A DNA stretch of 20,787 nt from Sphacelaria rigidula. Lineage: Eukaryota; Phaeophyceae; Sphacelariales. Both the position numbers and the translations under genes were made by a program. The notes under the pieces are model-generated. The model was not told where the DNA came from, ran no database searches, and was given only the letters and a program-made list of their open reading frames with translations. Shown piece after piece: positions 17,312 to 20,787 of this stretch (positions within the stretch are counted from its first letter, which is position 1; each line of letters opens with the position of its first letter). The stretch is taken from the NCBI GenBank assembly GCA_964200075.2, contig CAXNAA020000492.1, positions 1-20,787 on the forward strand, given 5' to 3'.

Positions 17312-18223
17312 TCAACTGCCACATGTGATGCACGTATCCTGCCACACGAAGGCGTTCAATACATGACAGCACGTTGAGAGCACGCGATTTTTACATGTCG
17401 CGGGCCGACAGTTCTGTACACTAGCGAGCTGTTCAAGACTTACGCGCACCAGCAGCCAGCAGCCAACTAGCGCTGCAAACCCAAACCAGAGCGTTCGAGT
17501 GCAAAAATAAAAACAAATGGACACCCCACACCAATCGATGGTGCTACAGCAACCACGACAACCTGCTACACAACAATAAAAGGCCAATACACACACCTGA
17601 GCCGCAGTGCTCGGGGTGGCCTTGGATCCTCCTCGCCCTGGGAGCCAAGCCGCACACCCCCCCGATGCTCCCGAAAGCCTGAGGCTCATACCAACACCCC
17701 AACCCCTGCCTTGCTTGTTCGATGCGAATACTTGGGCACCATGCAATCCACCCGAATCCCAAGCACAAGCATTGCTGCTGGGTATTCCACGAACCATCAA
17801 TCCATCTTGGGCAGGTGATGCAGCTTGCAGCTTCGACTCCACCTCATAACGCAATTCCACAACGTTCCTTGAGCAATCCCGACGTGTCCACGCATCTCGA
17901 ACGGTGATGGAGGTGTACCGCTTGACTGGTCTTCGCTTGCAGCTCTGACCATTGGGGTGTAGGCTATGAGGTTGAAGATGCCTGCGGCTTGTCTGGGGGC
18001 GTGTTGCTTGCGTTGAGGGAGATCCTAAGAGTGAGAACGCGGTGGTTGGCGCTGTCGCAAGTGCCCCAACCAGCACGGCAGTGAACCGGCCAGCTCGGCT
18101 GAAAGGCGGTTCAACAACGTTCGAGTACGATGGTGATGGCGGTGGCGGTGGTGATGATGACACTCGACACAGCACAATTGCAGAGATGGTGCGCCATCCC
18201 AATACGGCACAAATGCCATACAT
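17312..18223 (-). CDS. Longest open frame, hypothetical protein
   Basis: 303 codons open on the minus strand, the longest uninterrupted frame in the window and longer than expected by chance at this composition. The ATG start is followed by a hydrophobic stretch (MYGICAVLGWRTISAIVLC), a polyproline/serine run, then a second hydrophobic segment ending TTAFSLLGS (about residues 47-68). A later cysteine-rich hydrophobic part contains CWLLVRVSLEQLASV. Two N-terminal hydrophobic segments could suit a secreted, membrane or plastid-targeted protein. That is speculation. Plus-strand frames over 17607-17849 and 18042-18248 lie in one register and are also protein-like (TIAEMVRHPNTAQMPYIHYG), so the coding strand is not settled. 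No family recognised; an intron-split or decayed gene is possible. Confidence 0.3.
   Translation of the reverse strand: MYGICAVLGWRTISAIVLCRVSSSPPPPPSPSYSNVVEPPFSRAGRFTAVLVGALATAPTTAFSLLGSPSTQATRPQTSRRHLQPHSLHPNGQSCKRRPVKRYTSITVRDAWTRRDCSRNVVELRYEVESKLQAASPAQDGLMVRGIPSSNACAWDSGGLHGAQVFASNKQGRGWGVGMSLRLSGASGGCAAWLPGRGGSKATPSTAAQVCVLAFYCCVAGCRGCCSTIDWCGVSICFYFCTRTLWFGFAALVGCWLLVRVSLEQLASVQNCRPATCKNRVLSTCCHVLNAFVWQDTCITCGS
18128..18165 (+). repeat. GGT/GAT trinucleotide-like repeat
   Basis: Imperfect GATGGTGATGGCGGTGGCGG followed by TGGTGATGATGAC. In the plus frame it codes acidic/glycine runs, in the minus frame histidine/arginine runs. It inflates apparent coding potential on both strands. 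Confidence 0.6.
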
Positions 18224-18700
18224 TCACTACGGAGAACTACTGCCATGACTGCCCATCAACCGCGCAGAGAAAGTCGTGCTTGGATCATCGGGCACGTCGG
18301 TTATTCGGCGTATTGCCCAGCCCGGTTACCTCAGGGCAATGCGAAAAGTATTCGGCAATTGCAAGCAGAACTACTCAAGGCAACCCCTCCCCACTCGCTA
18401 AGAAGTTTCCGTAGTTGCTTTGAAAGCTGAAAGCTGGGATCTAAGCTCGCATCTAAATTTACATGAATGAAACAGTGTAGTGCAGTACAGCAGTACTCAC
18501 AATGCAGTACAAAGAGTACAGTTGCATCAGAAACAACATGCATTCCCGCATTTATCAGGAACTCTAGATCGCACAGCATGGGGGAAGTGTTCAGGATTTG
18601 GTACTGTACAGATTGAATCACGATTGATGAGGTACTAGTCATACACGTTACCCCTGGCGCTCGCTCACCTAAGCACGATGGTAAACGGGTACCGCATTCG
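18224..18700. other. Unassigned stretch, GTAC-word cluster
   Basis: Between about 18476 and 18525 the words AGTAC and GTACA recur (GCAGTACAGCAGTACTCAC, AATGCAGTACAAAGAGTACA), making small palindromes. Open frames are short. No gene is supported. Confidence 0.35.
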
Positions 18701-19997
18701 GTGACTTCCTTCCGTCTCACACCCGCGATTACCTGGTGCCTTCATCCCATGCAAAGTAATGTGTCCGACGTACGGCAGTTTTGGGGAAATCGAACAACCG
18801 CCGCCACCCCCACACTGCTTAGAAAACACTGCCCACAATCGCAGCATCGCAATAGCTTCATGCAACGGTACACTTCAAGGGTTGCCTCTACTTCTACACA
18901 CTTCTGCACCACATTCCAGGTATCTACCTCGCTGGGCAAATATATGCCCACGTTAAATGTACAAGCCAAGCTCGAGTCATTGTGTTATCACAAGATACAG
19001 CATCAACAGCGGACGCTACAGAAACCTCGACGAGGCGACTCACTGAAATGGGGTACGAATACGAGTACAGGCAATGGTGTACAGGGCGGCGATCACACGA
19101 TAACACGAGAGGCAATCCGATACAGTTTAGTTACTCCAAGCCCAGACTGCACCGACACCGACTGCTGCGTGACAATTGTGCAATTGGACGGTGCTTGCAG
19201 TATAGAAGAGTAGTAGCGCCGCTATTGTCATTCGCGCGGACTTTTACGGTACCCTAATCCTTCGAACAGAGGGCGATGCCGCAGGTGACGGTCCAGGCGG
19301 CATAGCGTACAGCATATAACAAGGGTGGTGATGAGTGTTTCGATCTCGATTTTTTCCATGAAGAGGAACTGAAACCCTCTAGGGTTTCCGTTGCGTACGT
19401 ATGAGAATATCTTAACGAGATCTGCCCAAGGCCATGACACAGCCTTCGATGGCGTCGTGGCCGCTTTGTCGAGGTTCTATACAACATACCAAGAGGGGGT
19501 GTTCTCCTCCGTCACCAACGTTGCAGTACGGTCGAGTGCGGTGTGGAACATTGGATACTGAACATTGCCAAGCCATGGATACGGGTGGATACGGGTGGAT
19601 ATCGGGTGCTACAACAGAAAACAAGTAAACGATCAACTTCCTTACCTGATGTGATCCCTTGATGCTTCTGTATCATGGGCACGGGCACCCTAACCTGCCT
19701 GATGCCGCATACAACGAACCACTGCATCGATGTACACCAGCGTTATTCACACATCGCACCAGCCCCGACATTCAGACCCGTGATCGTAAGATAGTAGATT
19801 CCCGGGCAAGCACGCATGACAACATCACAGCTCTGGTAGAACGCACATCGCTACAGCGGCGAGCTGAATACGCTACGTTTCCGCCCTGGACGAGTCATAG
19901 AAGTATATATTGGTGGCAAAGGCATGTATTTGCGGTTCAAATCCCTCATAACAGAATATGTGGCGCTTTGAAAATATCAATATTAGAGTATGGCTAA
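18701..19997 (+). pseudogene. Frame-jumping coding-like region, unknown family
   Basis: The plus strand is open for 170 codons at 18701-19213 from an ATG. Protein-like readings then continue in other frames: about 19327-19407 (ECFDLDFFHEEELKPSRVSV), about 19410-19557 (GHDTAFDGVVAALSRFYTTY), and 19659-19997 (112 codons, with SRASTHDNITALVERTSLQR). Each piece ends in a stop. This is what indel decay of one gene, or a set of short exons, would look like. None is recognised. Chance alone could give some of these, so the call rests on several adjacent pieces on one strand. Confidence 0.25.
19577..19607 (+). repeat. Three-copy 10-bp tandem repeat
   Basis: GGATACGGGT twice, then GGATATCGGGT with one inserted base. 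Short microsatellite-like repeat with no evident role. Confidence 0.7.
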
Positions 19998-20032
19998 CAT
20001 GCGCGGGCAGATTGTGGCCGTTTGAAACTTTG

Positions 20033-20500
20033 TCATCTCGAGACACGTGGAATGTATTGCACTGGAACAGTGCGTCGCTCCGAGACTAGTGGTAAGAACG
20101 ATTCCGAGGTGAGAACCCAAGTAAAAAATTTCCTGCAGTGAATGATCCAGCCACATTTACTGCAGCAGCATCGTCCTCCTAATCTTGCTGTGCCAATTTG
20201 TTGATCGGTACGACACACTGTGTTGTATCTGAAGCACAGAGTGTACTTGTAATGTGCAGGACTAACCCGAGCAGAACGCACCCCTGCAAGCGCCCAAGCA
20301 GGTACATAGGTGAGGGAGAATTCTCGAAAAGTGACTCTTTGAGCAGCCATGAGTGGTGCTGTGGCCAGGAGCTGTATATTTACCGAGAAACGGCTGCCAT
20401 GTACAAAATATGTTCGCACCTCTCCTGTCTTGGGATAATCCTTTGTCACATGACATGTGCAGATTGCCGTGATGACTTCTTGTAAGGCCGTCCACCACAC
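20033..20500 (-). other. Open frames on both strands, unassigned
   Basis: The minus strand is open for 155 codons (20033-20500) and the plus strand for 95 codons (20198-20485) over the same DNA. The minus reading includes RVTFREFSLTYVPAWALAGV and a CCCSKCGW cysteine cluster. The plus reading ends in HMTCADCRDDFL. Neither is recognised and there is no basis to choose a strand. Confidence 0.2.
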
Positions 20501-20787
20501 ATTTCATTCACTGCACAGCCATCCGTTCAAGGCCTGAGTCTATTTTGTGCCCTAGTGTGTTGCACTATTGTAGGTGAAGTACCGGCACGTAATACGTATT
20601 ATATGCAAGCATTGTACTGTCTTTACTCTAGTCTGCGTTGTAGGTAACGCCTGGTTCCCGAAAAAACAGAGGATACTAGAAAATGAGGTTCCTCAATAAA
20701 ATGAGGTTCGAGCTCAAAACAGTACTTTCTCCACGCTTTCAGCGATGGTGCCCAATGACTTTCTTGTCGGCCTAATGCCCCTCGATC
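20501..20787. other. Right-end stretch, short direct repeat only
   Basis: AAAATGAGGTTC occurs at about 20679-20690 and 20698-20709, a short near-tandem duplication. No gene or RNA is visible to the end of the window. Confidence 0.4.

Noticed and set aside
19880-19955. Plus-strand tRNA suggested by CGGTTCAAATCCC
   Set aside because: Box-B-like only. The T stem does not pair, the nearest box-A-like word is far too close, and no acceptor stem is present.
1-20787. CRISPR array, bacterial operon or phage region
   Set aside because: No regular repeat-spacer pattern, no ribosome-binding-site-led gene runs; repeats are degenerate tandems and the retroposons are eukaryotic in type.

Overview
The window reads as nuclear DNA of a eukaryote. 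It has no operon-like packing, no convincing full-length gene, long gene-free stretches, microsatellites, minisatellite-like arrays, a tRNA-derived SINE and retrotransposon relics. Base composition looks mid-range, CpG is frequent rather than depleted, and the lineage cannot be fixed from the sequence. A CpG-rich non-vertebrate such as an alga, protist or invertebrate fits best. I recognise no rRNA gene, functional tRNA, CRISPR array, bacterial gene or virus.

Layout. 1-2490: mostly unassigned DNA, with a TATCG-rich patch near the left end, a pair of direct repeats at 1022-1450, and a protein-like minus-strand stretch at 1563-2093. 2490-4640: a GC-rich block, then a longer tail, whose protein-like reading jumps between frames; it looks like decayed coding sequence of unknown family. 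4899-5128: two oppositely oriented pieces of a dispersed retroposon 3' end. 5126-10250: short coding-like fragments, mostly broken, and a second TATCG-rich patch. 10265-10388: another copy of the same 3' end, minus strand. 10840-12600: arrays of a roughly 42-bp unit with a palindromic CTCTACCCAA...TTGGGTAGAG core. One array is split by a SINE at 12018-12341, and a local inverted repeat and duplication lie at 11311-11660. 12640-14900: a 42-bp minisatellite organised as an 84-bp two-unit higher-order repeat, interrupted by an approximately 1-kb insertion carrying an 18-bp inverted repeat and by another copy of the retroposon 3' end. 15731-16605: a decayed minus-strand Ty1/copia pol fragment. 16990-17060: a C-rich tract with strong G-quadruplex potential on the minus strand. 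17312-18223: the longest open frame (303 codons, minus), of unknown function. 18700-20500: further frame-jumping coding-like DNA.

The main result is a retroposon system seen in several states. A tRNA-headed SINE shares its 3' module and tail with headless copies on both strands, as expected if a LINE partner's reverse transcriptase recognises that 3' end. Three insertions sit inside tandem arrays: the SINE in the 42-bp palindromic array, and two in the minisatellite. This gives a relative order: arrays first, insertions later. No genes in the window can be shown to work together.
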